Below, one piece after another: positions 31,910 to 44,255 of a DNA stretch of 64,000 nt. The notes under the pieces were generated by a model. That model was not told the origin of the DNA and did not search any database. It saw only the letters and a list, made by a program, of their open reading frames with translations. A program made the position numbers and the translations under genes. Source of the stretch: Dromiciops gliroides (taxonomy: Eukaryota > Chordata > Mammalia > Microbiotheria > Microbiotheriidae). The stretch covers positions 5,730,223 through 5,794,222 of the forward strand of contig NC_057866.1 of NCBI RefSeq assembly GCF_019393635.1. The letters are read 5' to 3'. Each line of letters opens with the position of its first letter. The stretch's first letter is position 1.

Positions 31910-34285
31910 GCAGGAGGTGAGGCTGCCAGCCCCAAGCCTCCCCGGCTTCAGGAGGGATGACGAAGGCCGGGATGCAGATCCAGCCGGACCCATGGGAAAC
32001 CAGACCAACTTGGTGCACTTTCAATAGAGACTTCTGCGGGAGCAGGTGTATGTAACATAGTTAAGTTAATTATTTAAGTTTGTATATATTGCCACAAAGT
32101 TATTTATAATTCTGTGGGTGTGGTGGTTTTTTGGAAAAGAAAAGAAATGAACACAACAGAGGGAAGCCCTTCTTTGCTAGGACTGCTCTTCTTGGCCTCC
32201 CTCCAGTCACTCACTGTCTCTCAGATAACCGTGTGCTGCTGTTATCATTTGTCCAGAGCCCAGGGGAGCTGGGACGTTCTTCTGGACACCCCCCTCCACT
32301 TCAAGGGGGTTCTGCTGTACCTTCAAATTTCATCCCTTTGTGTGTGCCATCGAAACAGAACCTTGGCCCTCTTTCTGGCTCCTTGGTGGTGGGGACGGGC
32401 ACCCCTTTCTACACTCCCCCGTGCTCTCAGCTGATGGCTGAACCTCATTTTCTCCCCCTGCTACTTAACAGAAACATATCGGTTTCCTTCTGGTACAAAA
32501 AGTGCCCTGCAGAAGTCCTATCCCACAAATCTGTTTTTAGATCAGGGCTGACCTTTGAACTTTCCTCCAGGCAATCTTCCTCGATCTACTGCTGGGCAGC
32601 AGGGACCCTTCAGCAAACCACACAAGCTTTCATTCTCCTTTGCTTTTTAGATCGGCAACAGTACGGTTGACTTTATGCCTATCAGGGAAAGGGCTTCTTC
32701 TCCCAAACTGTATTGTGACATCACCTGGAGGGGAAGGATGGAGGAGTGAAGGGGAGACTGCCTGGAAGAGATTGAAGTGCCCATTTTTCTTTTTAACGCA
32801 GTACCAAAGCCTTTCCTTTTCCTTTTTAAAATTTGTGATAGCCACTCATCCAGTCCCAACCACTGAATCAACAGAATGGAGCAAATACCCCCCCTGCCAC
32901 GATCTCATAGCTGCTCTGGCCAGGATTGAGCCCTGGATTGGTAGCTCAGACTCCCCCTTAGACACAGAAATACATACAAGCCTGCAGTTGTTTCTTTCAA
33001 CTTTTGTTTTTAATGCAGTGCTTAGAAAGACTGCTCTTCTTTCTTCGCCTCATTCTCTGCTCCATTGCCTTCATGTCTACCTCACCAACGCTTCAAAGCA
33101 AAATCTCCTAGAAAAGCCCAGGATTTCTGCTTTCCAGAGTCTCTTCCAGACTTGGGAGGTTGCAATTCCAGCACCCCATTTTTCCATATGTAGCCAAGAA
33201 GCATTCCACCGGTGTGGGCTACATCCCATCTGAACCTTGTCACGTTTGAGCTATCTTTACCCAGGGATTTACTTTTAGTAAGGATAATCATGGAGAAAAT
33301 ATTCGAGGACAGCTGTCCGAGGGCACTCACTATATGGTCACTGAGTAACCCTATATTTTTCTTTGTATATTTTTCAAATGGAAGCTCTGTCACTGGGGCA
33401 AAGACTGAAGAGGGAAGAGGCAGAGGCAGGGGCTGGGGACGGTTTTTAAAAGCCGCCCCCCCCCTCTCACCCCACTGCTCCAGTATGGCCAATGTGGATG
33501 TTTTAATGAATGAGTTTTTAGAGTTTGTACAAAATGACCTTAGGTGGCTACCAGAAATGCCCCAAATGTTTATGAAATACTTGAGCTCTCCTCAAGGATG
33601 TTTGCAAACAGGCTCCCAAATTAACTTTATGGGTCCCGGCAGACAGCAAGACTGTGGAAAATTTGAGTCTCGCCTTTTCTCTGTGACATTCTTGCTTTGG
33701 GGTGGTTGTTGCTGTTGGTGGTGGGTTTTATTGCAATCACTTGCACCCCACTCCTGTGTTCACTTAGCCCATGCCTTTGGAGAGTCTTTGGAGGCTGCTT
33801 GTGCGGACTGGGGCAGGAGCCTGCAGCGTTTCTTAGGCCCTCTGAGGAGAGCAAGGGGCAAGCCAGGCCTGGCTGCCCAGGACTCCGGACAAAGAGAGGT
33901 CTCTGCTTCCCAGAGGGCAGCACTGGAGACTTAGAGAGTGCTGTGATTTCTGGGAGAACAACCACACCCAAGGAGTAATGAATTATTCCATATCTCAGAC
34001 AACAAAAGCCACCCTTCGGTTTGCTGGGAAATTGGTCCAGTTTTCTTGTCAATACGACACACACACAATTCACAAATTGAGGGAATTGCCTTCTCTGCTC
34101 CAGGGACTGGTGCTGTCTGTAACTTTAAAACACTGTTGTACTATTTTTACACAGAAGTGTGTTTGAGCTCTCAAGATTGACCAATATTCGCAGAATCTGT
34201 CTGTAGTTTTATACAGGTGCTGTCTAATATTGCAATGTATGTGCTATGCACACATAACGAGGAATAAATTATGATTGATTACCAT
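31910..34285 (+). other. FGF4: Predicted FGF4 3' UTR
   Basis: About 2.4 kb with no recognisable transposable element, unlike the flanks, which suggests it belongs to the mature transcript. An AU-rich stretch with TTATTTAT lies near 32060-32115, typical of labile growth-factor mRNAs. In mouse and human this part of FGF4 carries the embryonic SOX2/OCT4 enhancer. I do not find its composite site here by eye. Confidence 0.65.
34263..34268 (+). terminator. Polyadenylation signal of FGF4
   Basis: AATAAA at the end of the repeat-free stretch, followed within 20 bases by a T-rich segment. It is the only canonical hexamer I noticed between the stop codon and the next repeat-rich DNA. Confidence 0.6.
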
Positions 34286-34489
34286 GGACGACAAGCTGGG
34301 CTGCATGTAAATCCTTGGAGAGGGCATGAATGAATGCATTCCCATGGCAAAGCAAACGGGGTCTGCCACCCCCATGCAAAGAGGCAGCTTGAAACAAGAT
34401 TAGGAAAAACTGGCTCACAAATCGGTGTCCAAAAGTGCAATGGGAGGTCCAAGTTGGTGAAGTTTATACTGTATTCATGGGTCATAGAG

Positions 34490-34740
34490 TTGGAGCTGGG
34501 ATAGATAGATGAATGAATTAATACATGGATGAAAGAATAAAAGAATGGACAGATGAATGAATGGATGGATGAATAGGCATTAAGTAAACATTTACCATCT
34601 GACAGGAAACGTGCTAAGCACTGGGGATACAAGTACAAAACAAGGATAGTCCCTGACCTCAAGGACCTTACATTCTAGTGGGGAGACAGCACACCAAGAC
34701 ACGTGATGGCCAGGGAAGGGCACTTTAGTTTGGAAGGTCA
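34490..34740 (+). repeat. GATG/AATG simple repeat and old repeat
   Basis: GGATGAATG-type units at 34500-34575, then text ACGTGCTAAGCACTGGGGATAC of the unassigned ancient repeat. Confidence 0.6.
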
Positions 34741-35049
34741 CAGAAGGGTCTCAGAAGCCACCTCGTTCAAGCCCCCATTTCACAGAAGAGGAAGCTCAGA
34801 AGAGGAAGGACTGGGTGACCACCAGTGTTTGAGGGGCCACCACCTGGACACTGGTTTAGGTTTGTTCTTTTGGCCCCAAAGGGCAAGTTGAAAGAAAAGC
34901 AGATTTTATCCAGTGTCCTCAAAAGTGAGAGCTATCTCAAAGTAGAGTGGCCAGTCTAGGTTGGAAGTGGGTTCTCCTTGGCCAGAAATCCTCCAACCAA
35001 GCCTGAGTGACTCCTCCCTGAGGGTGTGGTTGAGGGATTCCTACATTTA

Positions 35050-35210
35050 GAGCTATAAGGGACCTTACAGGCCAAGTAGTGCAGATCCCTCCTTTTCCAG
35101 ATGAGGAAACAAAAGGGGAAGTGAAGTGATTTTTCCCATGGTCCCAAAGTGGGTAAGTGGCAGAGCCAGCCCTCAGAGCCAGATCGGCTGTGTTCAGAGA
35201 TCTACCACCA
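35050..35210 (-). repeat. MIR-type SINE
   Basis: Antisense: TTTTCCAGATGAGGAAACAA, AAGTGGGTAAGTGGCAGAGC. Confidence 0.65.
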
Positions 35211-35885
35211 CTGTTCTTCCCAAGACTGAAATCCATTTGAATGACTTGGCTAGAAGAACCAGGGCCCTCTGATACTCAGGCTGAGGGGTGGCACTTTCCC
35301 TGTGGTCTGTGAAGTTATTTGGGGTTCTGCTAAGGAGGACAGCTTGGATCCTGGGCCTATCCTTGACAAAAATGCCCAGGGCATGTCTGCGGAAAGCCTG
35401 GCTGCCCTCTGAAGAGAGAGGATCCTCTCTGAAGAAGCAGCTGGCTCTGCCCTTCATGGAGACCAGACCCTTTAGGAGGCAAGGACACCAGGAGGAAGCC
35501 CGACCTCTCTGAGCATGTCCTCCCCAGGATGCAGGACCCCACTTCCCAGTGACCCTTTCCACAGCCGAGACCTTTCGCTGTCCACCTGGACTTTGTCCAG
35601 CACATGCTCCAGAGTCTGGACCCCAAGTGCAATTTTAGCTCTTTTCCTTTGACACTCACAGAGCCCTGGGCTGGGTGCAGGGAGATGCAAAGTCTGGTGG
35701 AGATGAAATCCTTGCCCTCAGAGAGCTCGGAGTCCAGTCATAACAGCTGGGGTCTCTTAGCACCTCAAAGTCTGCAAAGGGGTGAGTTCCATGGTCTCAC
35801 TGGATACTCCATTGGAGGAAGTAAAAGCTCTGAAGAGGTAAACTCCTCGATGGAAGGACTGTCTTCCCTTCTCACACCGCTTCCC

Positions 35886-35888
<3 letters not shown>

Positions 35889-35964
<76 letters not shown>

Positions 35965-35974
35965 CCCCCCCCCC
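35889..35974 (+). repeat. TC microsatellite ending in a C run
   Basis: About 36 TC units, then 14 C, one of the purest simple repeats in the window. Confidence 0.96.
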
Positions 35975-36239
35975 GCCCCGGTTATTCCTGCACTGTCTCC
36001 CCCATCGCTCCCTGAGGGCAGGGCTTGTGTGTTTGCCTTTTCCACAGTTGAATATGCTCTCCCACCCTGGAGAAAGAAAAGTAAAGAGGGAAGGAATGGC
36101 ATAGAAGAAGGTGCCCCGGAGTCCCCTGCCCCGGGTTCGATGAATGCCTCTGTGACACCACCTCCCCAGATCCAGCCTCTTCAGTTGCAAGCTGAGGGGG
36201 TTGTACCAGCTCTGAGTCAGTCCCTGTTGTTACCATACA

Positions 36240-36745
36240 ATCAGAGGCCATTGGGCTACTTAGTCCAACAGCATCATTTTACAAGTAAGGAAACTGAGGC
36301 CCAGACCCAAATAACATCACTCAGAATAAATAGCAGAGCCAAGCCTAGAGCTCTGGTCTTTGAAGGGCCATCCCCTGCCCCTTGCAAGAGGACTGCTTGG
36401 CCCAATGGCAGAGCCAGAAGCTTTGACGGGACGTGGAACAAAAGGTGTGTTTTCTTCCCTAGAAGAGAAAACTTCTCAAATAATCCAAACTATGCGATGG
36501 ACGTCGGTAGGTTCCACCTCACCACAGCTCAGGGACCTGGCCAAGGGGATTCCTGTAGGGGAGGAGTAGAGGTAGAGCAGTAGGAAAGAGCTCTGGAATA
36601 GAAGATAGGGGAGCTGGGTTCAAATCCTGCCGACTATCTATTTGAGCCTGAAGGGCCTCCATTAGCTCCCATGTAAATAGGAGGGAGGAGGTGGGTCAGA
36701 TCATCTCTAAGGTCCCTCCCAGCACTAAATCTATGATCCTATGAC
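36240..36745. repeat. Two MIR-family fragments
   Basis: 36240-36360 antisense (TTTTACAAGTAAGGAAACTG); 36580-36745 sense (GCTGGGTTCAAATCCTGCCG, AAGGTCCCTCCCAGCACTAA). Confidence 0.65.
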
Positions 36746-37259
36746 CCCAGTCAGTTTTTTTCTAAGGGCCTCAGTTTTCTCATCTGCAGAATGGGAGTGC
36801 TGGCCTCAGTGACCTCCCTGGCGCTCTCTGCTGTCCCTGGTTGCCTCATGAGAGACCTGTGTGTTTGAGGAAGATCTCCAGGAGGATCCTGGCATATCCT
36901 CCTGCTTGAGGACCCCTAGAGTCCCCAGACCCAGATCAGCATCTGGGGCTGTGGATTTCCAGCAAAGCAGGCAAACATTAAATAGGTGGAAAGGCCCCTG
37001 AGCTTTGCCAAGTACTTTGACACTTTCAAAGCCCATAGTAAGCCTCTGAAGCTGATTTGTACTTCAGAGGTAATGTGATTAGCAAGGGGCTTGTAAGCAG
37101 CAAATGCAAATGGATCCAACCACCCTCAATCACTTTCTTTCACCTAAGTGAGAGGGTGTGAATGAGAGAGAGTGAAGGGCAATAAGGGACCTAGGGAGGT
37201 ATGGACAAGATGACTGGGAAGGGCGGAGAGGCCTGGGGACCCCCAGACCCCAGCCCTTT

Positions 37260-37425
37260 CCTTCTCCAGCTCATTTTACAGATTAGGGAAACTGAAGCAA
37301 ACAGGGTGAAGTGACTCACCCAGGATCACCCAGCCAATAAGTATCTGAGGTCAGATTTGAACTCAGGTCTTCCTGACTCTGGGCCTAGAACTCTAGCCAC
37401 CCAGATGCCTAGCCGGATGACTAGG
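37260..37425 (-). repeat. MIR-type SINE
   Basis: Antisense: TTTTACAGATTAGGGAAACT, GACTCACCCAGGATCACCCA, TTTGAACTCAGGTCTTCCTG. Confidence 0.8.
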
Positions 37426-38062
37426 GCCATTACATGGGGGTTGGAGAGTGTTGAGAAGGGTCTCAAGCAACCAAGAGATGGGAATAGTTTCTTGTGAAGA
37501 CAGATCCTCTGTCTCTACACACACATACTATACATATACCCCACCCCAGCCTAGCCTCAGACCTTGGAGGAGACAACCAAGCAGGCTGAGTGAGAGCCTG
37601 GGGACTGAGGGTGTCCTCCCAGGCCCACCCCTGCCCAGTCATCCTCCCTCTAGCTGGGTGTCCAGCCATCATCCCAAGGAGCAGCCGTCACACTCATGTG
37701 GCCTGGACAGTTCTGCATGTGCTCAGCAGCCCCAGATTCTGAAGAGCCAGAAAAAAACTTTCTCACCCTCCGGGTCCTTGGCCCTGGGAATGAGCCTTCC
37801 TCAGTGATGCAGTGTGGCTTCATCCATAGAGATGGCACAGAAGGAGAAGCCTGACCTTGGACTTGGCAGAGGCCCCTAAGGACCAGGGGCCTTTCTATCG
37901 GTCCTGCAGCAGAGCTCCGAATGGGCTGTCTCCCTCTTTCAGAACGGAAGCTCCTCCAGGGCAGGGACTCTCTCAGTTTTTAACTTGTGCTTCCCTTGTA
38001 GGACGGGTATAATCGATGCTGCTTCATTCATACACATGCTCCTTGGTTTTCCTCCTGCCTGG

Positions 38063-38275
38063 CTGCATTGTTGGTGGAGTTGTGAACTGATCCAACCATT
38101 CTGGAGAGCAATTTGAAACCATGCCCAAAGGGCTATGGGGCTATGCATACCCTTTGACCCAGCAATACCACTGCTAGTTCTGTCTCCCAAAGAGATCATA
38201 GAAGAGGGAAAAGGATCCACATGGACAAAAATATTTATAGCAGCTCCCTTTGTGGTGTCAAAGAATTGGAAATTG
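38063..38275 (+). mobile_element. LINE-1 internal 3'-UTR piece, fused to SINE
   Basis: Sense L1 from TGCATTGTTGGTGGAGTTGT to AAAGAATTGGAAATTG. It stops abruptly inside the L1 text, without its own 3' end or A tail, exactly where a 5'-truncated SINE begins. Confidence 0.9.
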
Positions 38276-38416
38276 TGGTACAGTGGATAAAGCATCTGCC
38301 CTGAATTCAGGAAGAGCTGAGTTCAAATCCAGCCCCAAACACTTAACACTTACTAGCTGTGTGACCCTGGGCAAGTCACTTAACCCCAATTGCCTCACCA
38401 AAAAAAAAAAAAAAAG
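38276..38416 (+). repeat. tRNA-derived SINE, 5'-truncated
   Basis: Starts about ten bases into the element (TGGTACAGTGGATAAAGC) and runs to an A tail of about 17. Confidence 0.93.
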
Positions 38417-38589
38417 ACTCCTCATCTCCAATCTACCCACCATTTTAAAGGCAATGCATCATTCCCAAAGCACAGATTTGACAATGATACTCCCCCAAAT
38501 GCCAGTGGCTTATTGTTGTTTCTAGTATTATAGAATAAATAATAATATAAAACAAATATATAAATGGTATTAAATACATTTTTAAAAAT

Positions 38590-39070
38590 TAAATAACTAA
38601 AATTGTCATTGAAAACCCTTCACAACCTTGGTCCCCATTGGCCCTTCCCTTCATGTCCTCCACAGTATTTTTCTGTGTGTTGCATGTTACATTACATCTC
38701 TCGTCTTGTCATTCTTTGCACATCCCACTGTCACGATTGCCATCCCTCTTTATTTCTTCTTCTTAGGATCAATTCTTTGTTTCCTTCCAAATTTAGCTGA
38801 CACCATCAACGTCAGCATGAAGCCTTTACTGATGCTTCTGCCCTCCATTGACTAATGCCCACCCACTAAACTACCTTGGCATGACATGGTACATATTATA
38901 TAGGGGTGTGTATGTGTATATATTGTACATATACTTTTCCCCAATAGAATGTAAGCTCTCTGAGGGAAGGGAAATTTTCATATTTATTTTCTTTGTTTTC
39001 CAAGTGCAGAGCACAATTCTAGGTTCCTAGTAGGCATTTAATAATGTTTGTTAGTTGAATATGAGTTGCT
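38590..39070 (+). repeat. L2 3' part
   Basis: Sense: AACCCTTCACAACCTTGGTC, GAATGTAAGCTCTCTGAGGG, then TAGGCATTTAATAATGTTTG. Confidence 0.7.
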
Positions 39071-40109
39071 TCTAGAGTTTGCAGGTCCTGGTTTGGGATT
39101 GGTGCATTGGGCATTTGAGCTCCTTGGACACCCCCAGGCCTTGGTCTCATCATCATGATCTCCAGAACTCTGTGGGCCTTGGGTGTGAACCCACTAGTCT
39201 CTGTCAGATGTAGGATCCAGTCTTCAGGTAAAGTTGAAAGGGGAGGAAAATATGAGATGGACCTCTCCTGCTCCCAAGACTTTCAAGCAAGACCAGATGC
39301 CTTTTGGTTACATTTTTAAAAATGTGTATTTTGAGACAAGAATCTTTCTAGGAAATCTCTGGCTATTTATATGTAAAACAAGGACTTTCCCAGTCCCTGA
39401 GTTGGCACATAATCAAATCCAGATCACACTTGAGAGAGGCAAGGGATTAGTGATCGCCCCCTTAGCCTGGTCTGGGGGAGCCTTTAGCAAGTGGAAGGTA
39501 AACAAAGGCTTCTTATCTCCAGAAGCTCACAGGCACTTGAGAACACCGATAATGGGACCAGCTCCTATTCCATCAGGGTTGGTTTGTTTGTGCCTAGGAG
39601 GGGGCTCTTGAACCCCAGTGCCCTGACTTAGTGGGGGAGGGTGGCACTCAACCAGGAGACCTCCAAGGTCATATAGTCCAACCTCGTCAAGTCTCAGGAA
39701 GGGGAACTGGGGCAGAGAGAGTGCAAAGCAATGGCCTGGACCAGGATGTTACCAGAGAAGGAAGTGGAGGAAGCAGGGGGCTGCTCAGACTCTGAGTCTA
39801 GGACTCTGCCTTGCACCACCAGTGGGTGATGTAGAGTCCTGAATGAGAAGTGAGAGAGACCACCTAGAAGAAACAGACCCTGAGAGAAAAAGGGACTTCC
39901 CTAAGGCCAACCTGGCTCAGACCTTTAGGGGTCACACCAAACCATCTAGGTTAGGACTCCAAGTAAACCACCCTGGCATTTCTACTTTTGCCCTTCTGGG
40001 AGCAACTGAGGAAATGGAGGCCAATGGTGGTATATGACTTTGGGTGAGTCATTCAACCAAGCCAGGACCAGACCGGCAGGTTCCTGTATCCCAGATGGGT
40101 CCATTTCTC

Positions 40110-41100
40110 CTACACATCAGAATTCTAGAATCTAGGAGGTGGAGGGGAATTTGGGATGATGGAGTCCAGTCCACATCTGAACAAGCAGTCCCCCAGCCTC
40201 TGCCTGACAACCACCAAGGAGGGGAAGCATCTTTGGGACAACTCAGTCATTGTTGGGAAGATGGAAGATGGTTTTTATGGGAAATCCAAACCTTCCTCTT
40301 GGTCATTTCCCTCTATTGTCCCAGGGCCTGCCCTCAAGTGGCTGACCTCACCATGCTTGACCACGGTTCCCTTATCCTCCTTCCTTCTTTATGGGTGAGG
40401 TTGGTTATTTTGACTCCAGCATCAGACTCTACATTTATTATTATTACATTTCATCTCATTTTACTTGGTCCAATGGACAGGACCAAATCAAATCTGGACC
40501 CTGTCTCTAAAATTTGGATCCCGACTCTATCACCCAATGGGTTAGCCTTCCCTCCCAGCCTAGTGTCATGTGCAAAGTTGATAAAGGAGCCATCTTTGCT
40601 TTCATCAAAGTCCATAATAAAAATGTTAAACCACCCAGGAAGGATCCCAGGAGCTCTCTTCTAGTACCTCCCTTCATGTTGATGTGGAACCATCAATGAC
40701 CAACTGAGTTGAGTCATTCAGTTGGCTTAAAACCCACCTAAGTGTATTCTCATCTCCTTCACATGTGGCATGGGAGCCTCTGTCAAAGTCTTGGCTAGAG
40801 TGTAGATGAACAGCTCTCCCTAAGGCATCATCCCAACCCACTAGTCTCTGACATAGCAGCATCAAGAGGGGACTCCATATGGTACTCCTGGCAATCTTGC
40901 ATTGATTTTGCCTCAAATATGATGCCAAGGGAAACATGAACAGGAACTGTCCTGCACACCTCTGTCCTCCCATCCCTGCTGAGGTCATCTCTGGGACAGA
41001 TGATTCTTGGAGGGTCGACCCCACAAGCTGACATCTTTGGTTTCTAAGACTTCTTTTGTCATAACCCAGAAATGAAGGATAACTAACCCCTGAGCGTGCA
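40110..41100 (-). repeat. CR1/L3, long antisense piece
   Basis: 40130-40300 and 40430-41100 carry antisense L3 text: AGTGTCATGTGCAAAGTTGA, AAAGTCCATAATAAAAATGT, AAAACCCACCTAAGTGTATT, TCTGTCAAAGTCTTGGCTAG. The part between is less clear. Confidence 0.65.
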
Positions 41101-41292
41101 TATGAGCAAACAAATCCCCAGGAGAGGTCAGCAGAGATGGCCACCCAGAAAACCTCATGCAGAATTTCACAACTAAAAGAGGTCCCTGAACTTCAAAAGA
41201 ATCTCCTCAACAGCATTTCTGATACTCACTCAACCTAGAGGGATGAAGAACTCATTACCTCACTGGGCAGCTCTTTTCAATTCAATCCAACA

Positions 41293-42190
41293 AGGTGAAG
41301 TTATATACTGATTCAGCTATTCTGTAGAGAAATTTAGAACTATGTCCAAACCATATATACCCTTTGACCAATCAATAGCATTTCTAGGCTTGTGTCCCAA
41401 AGAGATAAAAAAAGAAAAAGGAAAAGGACCTATAGGTACAAAAATATTTATAGTAGCTCTTTTAGTGGTGGCAAAAAAATGGGAAATCAAGGGGGTGTCT
41501 ATCAATTGGGGTATGGCTGAACAAGTTGTTGTATACGATTGTGATGGAATACTATTGTGCTGTAAGAAATGACAAGCAATTCCGTCTTGGGGAGGAGGGA
41601 GGGAAGGGAAGGTGGGAGAAAAATTTGGAACTAAAAGTTCTATGAAAACAAATGTTGAAAACTATCCTTATATGTAACTGGAAAATAATAAAATGCTTTA
41701 AAAAAACATAATGGAGAAAGACCAGGACAGAAAAAAATAAAGGCTTTTGAGGGGGAAAAAAGAAATGACAAGCAAGATGCTCTCAGAAAATACTGAAAAG
41801 ATTTATGCAAATTGATGTAAAGTGAAATGATCTGAACCAGAACATTGTATACAGTAACAGCAATATTGTATGATGATCAACTTCAAATAACTTAGAGATT
41901 CTCAACAATACAATGATCCAAGACAATTCTGAAGGACTTATGATGAAAAATGCTCTCTATCTCCAGAGAAAGAACTGGTAGAATCTGAGTGAAAATCAGA
42001 GCATATTTTTCTTTATTTTTCTTGAGTGTATTTTTGTATGTGTTTTCTTTCACAACACAACTTACTTAGAAATCAATTTTGCATGATGGCCTTCTCAATG
42101 GGAGAAAGGAGCGAGAGAATTTAGAACTCAAAATTTGGGGAAAAAAAGGGTTAAAATTGTTTTTACATGTAATTGGGGGACAAATAAATC
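41293..42190 (+). mobile_element. LINE-1 3' end, host of a nested L1
   Basis: Sense copy: CCATATATACCCTTTGACCA, TGGGGTATGGCTGAACAAGT, later AACATTGTATACAGTAACAG, ending in a worn A-rich end near 42190. It is split by the insertion at 41580-41760; the text on both sides joins correctly when compared with the copies at 10.1 and 44.3 kb. Confidence 0.88.
41580..41760 (+). mobile_element. Nested short LINE-1 3' end with extra 3' sequence
   Basis: 181 bp between perfect 15-bp duplications AGAAATGACAAGCAA (41565-41579, 41761-41775). The first 128 bp are an L1 3' end with AATAAA at 41687 and A7. Then come about 48 bp of unrelated sequence with its own AATAAA at 41736 and a terminal A tail. Confidence 0.88.
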
Positions 42191-43439
42191 AATTCAATGC
42201 GACAAGAACTGATTTTGTGACTTCTATATATGCAAGGACAAAAAAAATAGTGCCTGGAACTGTGATAAGGACAGGGATAAAAAGATGAGATAGGGAATAG
42301 TCCCTGCCCTCAGGAAGCTTACATTCTCCTGGATCATAAGCCATTGTTGGTTTGCTCTTATCATTAGAAAGTGGAGTGAAAATATGCCTTCTTGGATTTT
42401 GTTCTAGACTCAGAATCAACATGGGACTGGCTTGTCCCTTCTTGACACAATAGCCCTTTGGCTATTGGAGTGTTTCCTCTGCCCCATGACCAAAACTTCC
42501 TAGTGGCTCTGACTTCCTGCTCAGCTTTTGTCACTACTAATAAAACTACCCCACAATGAAATGCTTCACCTCTCACTGGGCTCTTCCTATACTCTCCCTC
42601 CCTCTGTCCTTCTCTCCTCATTCAGGTGGCAGACAGAAGTCTTCTTGCTCAAGATTGCCTCTTCCTTCCAGCTCTGCCTGGTCCTATTCACTTCTGCCTA
42701 GCCCCCTGGGTCTACCCCCCCCCTTTTCAGTCTGCCCTTCCCACCTCCACCCCCAAGAAAAGCAGGGATTGCAGTCCGGCTGGGTAGGGGACTCCCGGAA
42801 CCTCCCCATCAAACACTGGCCAGCTCCTACCCTGGCCCTTTGGAAACCTCCTCTCAGCTGACCTGTCCTGGGTCCTCTGACTGGGCCCCCTGGGGCCTCC
42901 TTTTTATTATGCATCTAAGAAGATGGGCCCAGGGGACAATAAGAGGGTTTAACAAGTCCGTGACAGTAGTTTGGTCTCCAAAGTCAATTAGCACCTGTGC
43001 CAGCAAAGAAAGAAGGTGCATTTCCATGCCGAGGGCCAGGGTCTGCTGGCCAGCCAGCTTCTCTCTCCCCTTTCTTGGGCCCCCAGCATGTCCACTAAGC
43101 TTCTGGAGTGCACATTGATGCCGTTTTCCTCCCTTCGATGAATGCCTGGCTTATTTTCCGGGTTATCAAGGGCACCCACCACATGTGCTGGTGAGCCTGG
43201 GGACAATGGAAAACCGTGTGGAATTTCGCCCTCAAACTGGGAGCCCGTCCAGTAAGGAGGCTCTGCAGGCCAGGCCTGCCCAGGCTGCCCTAGCCTCCCC
43301 CCTGCCAGAGTCTGGGGCCTACAGTCCCCGAAAGCACCCATGGGCATTGTCCTAGAGCTGCTGTGGGAAGGAATTCCAGACATGGAGACTTTCTTCCCCA
43401 GTCCCTGCACCAAGGAGATGCTTCCAGCAAAGTCTTTTG

Positions 43440-43800
43440 GGATTAATCAATCAACATTTAAGAAGCACCAACTCTTTGCCGGGCACTGGGCTGAGTGCTG
43501 GGACCAAGCATCTAGAGGGAGCCCCTCCCTCACCGGATCAGCCCTGGGCTGGACATCAACATCAGCAGAGGCTGTCCCAGGAGCAGAGGAGAAGCCAGAT
43601 TCTGGAGGAGCAGACCCGAGCCGGGCCTCCTGTCTCTTAGCATTAGCTATTGGACAAATCACTTAATCCTCTTGCTCTTTGCTGTCTCTATTGGCAAAAT
43701 AATATTTTGGCAGCCGTGGGGCTGTTGTGATCCTCAGGTAATTCATGTTGGTAAATCCCTTTAAGGGCTTCAGATGAAAGCTTCTAGAGAAGTGCAGGGT
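43440..43800 (+). repeat. Old repeat and MIR-family fragment
   Basis: 43440-43505 has TTTGCCGGGCACTGGGCTGA text; 43620-43790 is a sense MIR-type fragment. Confidence 0.5.
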
Positions 43801-43842
43801 ATCATTTTAAAGTAATGTTCCAAGTCCACAGCAGAAATTGTT

Positions 43843-44000
43843 AAAAGGGGAGAGAGGGAGAAAGAGAGACAGAGAGACAGAGAAAGAGACAGAGAGACAG
43901 AGAGATAGACAGAGAGACAGAGAGATGGAGAGAGACAGACAGAGACAGACACAGAGAGAGATGGAGAGAGACAGAGAGGCAGAAACAGAGAGACAGAAAG
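43843..44000 (+). repeat. GA/GACA microsatellite
   Basis: About 155 bp of GAGACAGAGA units, the same motif family as the FGF4 upstream array. Confidence 0.95.
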
Positions 44001-44255
44001 AGCACAAAGTGTATTTTTGTCCTCTCTGCTGCCAAGTAGTCCAGCATCCCCACCCCCATCCCCTACCCTGAATGAGTGAGTGAAAAAGCCTTTATTAAGC
44101 TCCTACTGTGGGCAGGCATGGGGGACGGAGGCATGAATCACCTCCTAGAAAAGGAGGAAAATCAAATGATTCCCTAGGCTATTCACCACAGATCCTCCAA
44201 TTCTGGTTCTCAGGTTAGGGACCTAATGACAGATGTCATGGAGCCAACTCCTTCA

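Noticed and set aside
33212-33934. 240-codon open frame after FGF4
   Set aside because: Opens without ATG, lies in the predicted 3' UTR, and the product resembles no known protein.
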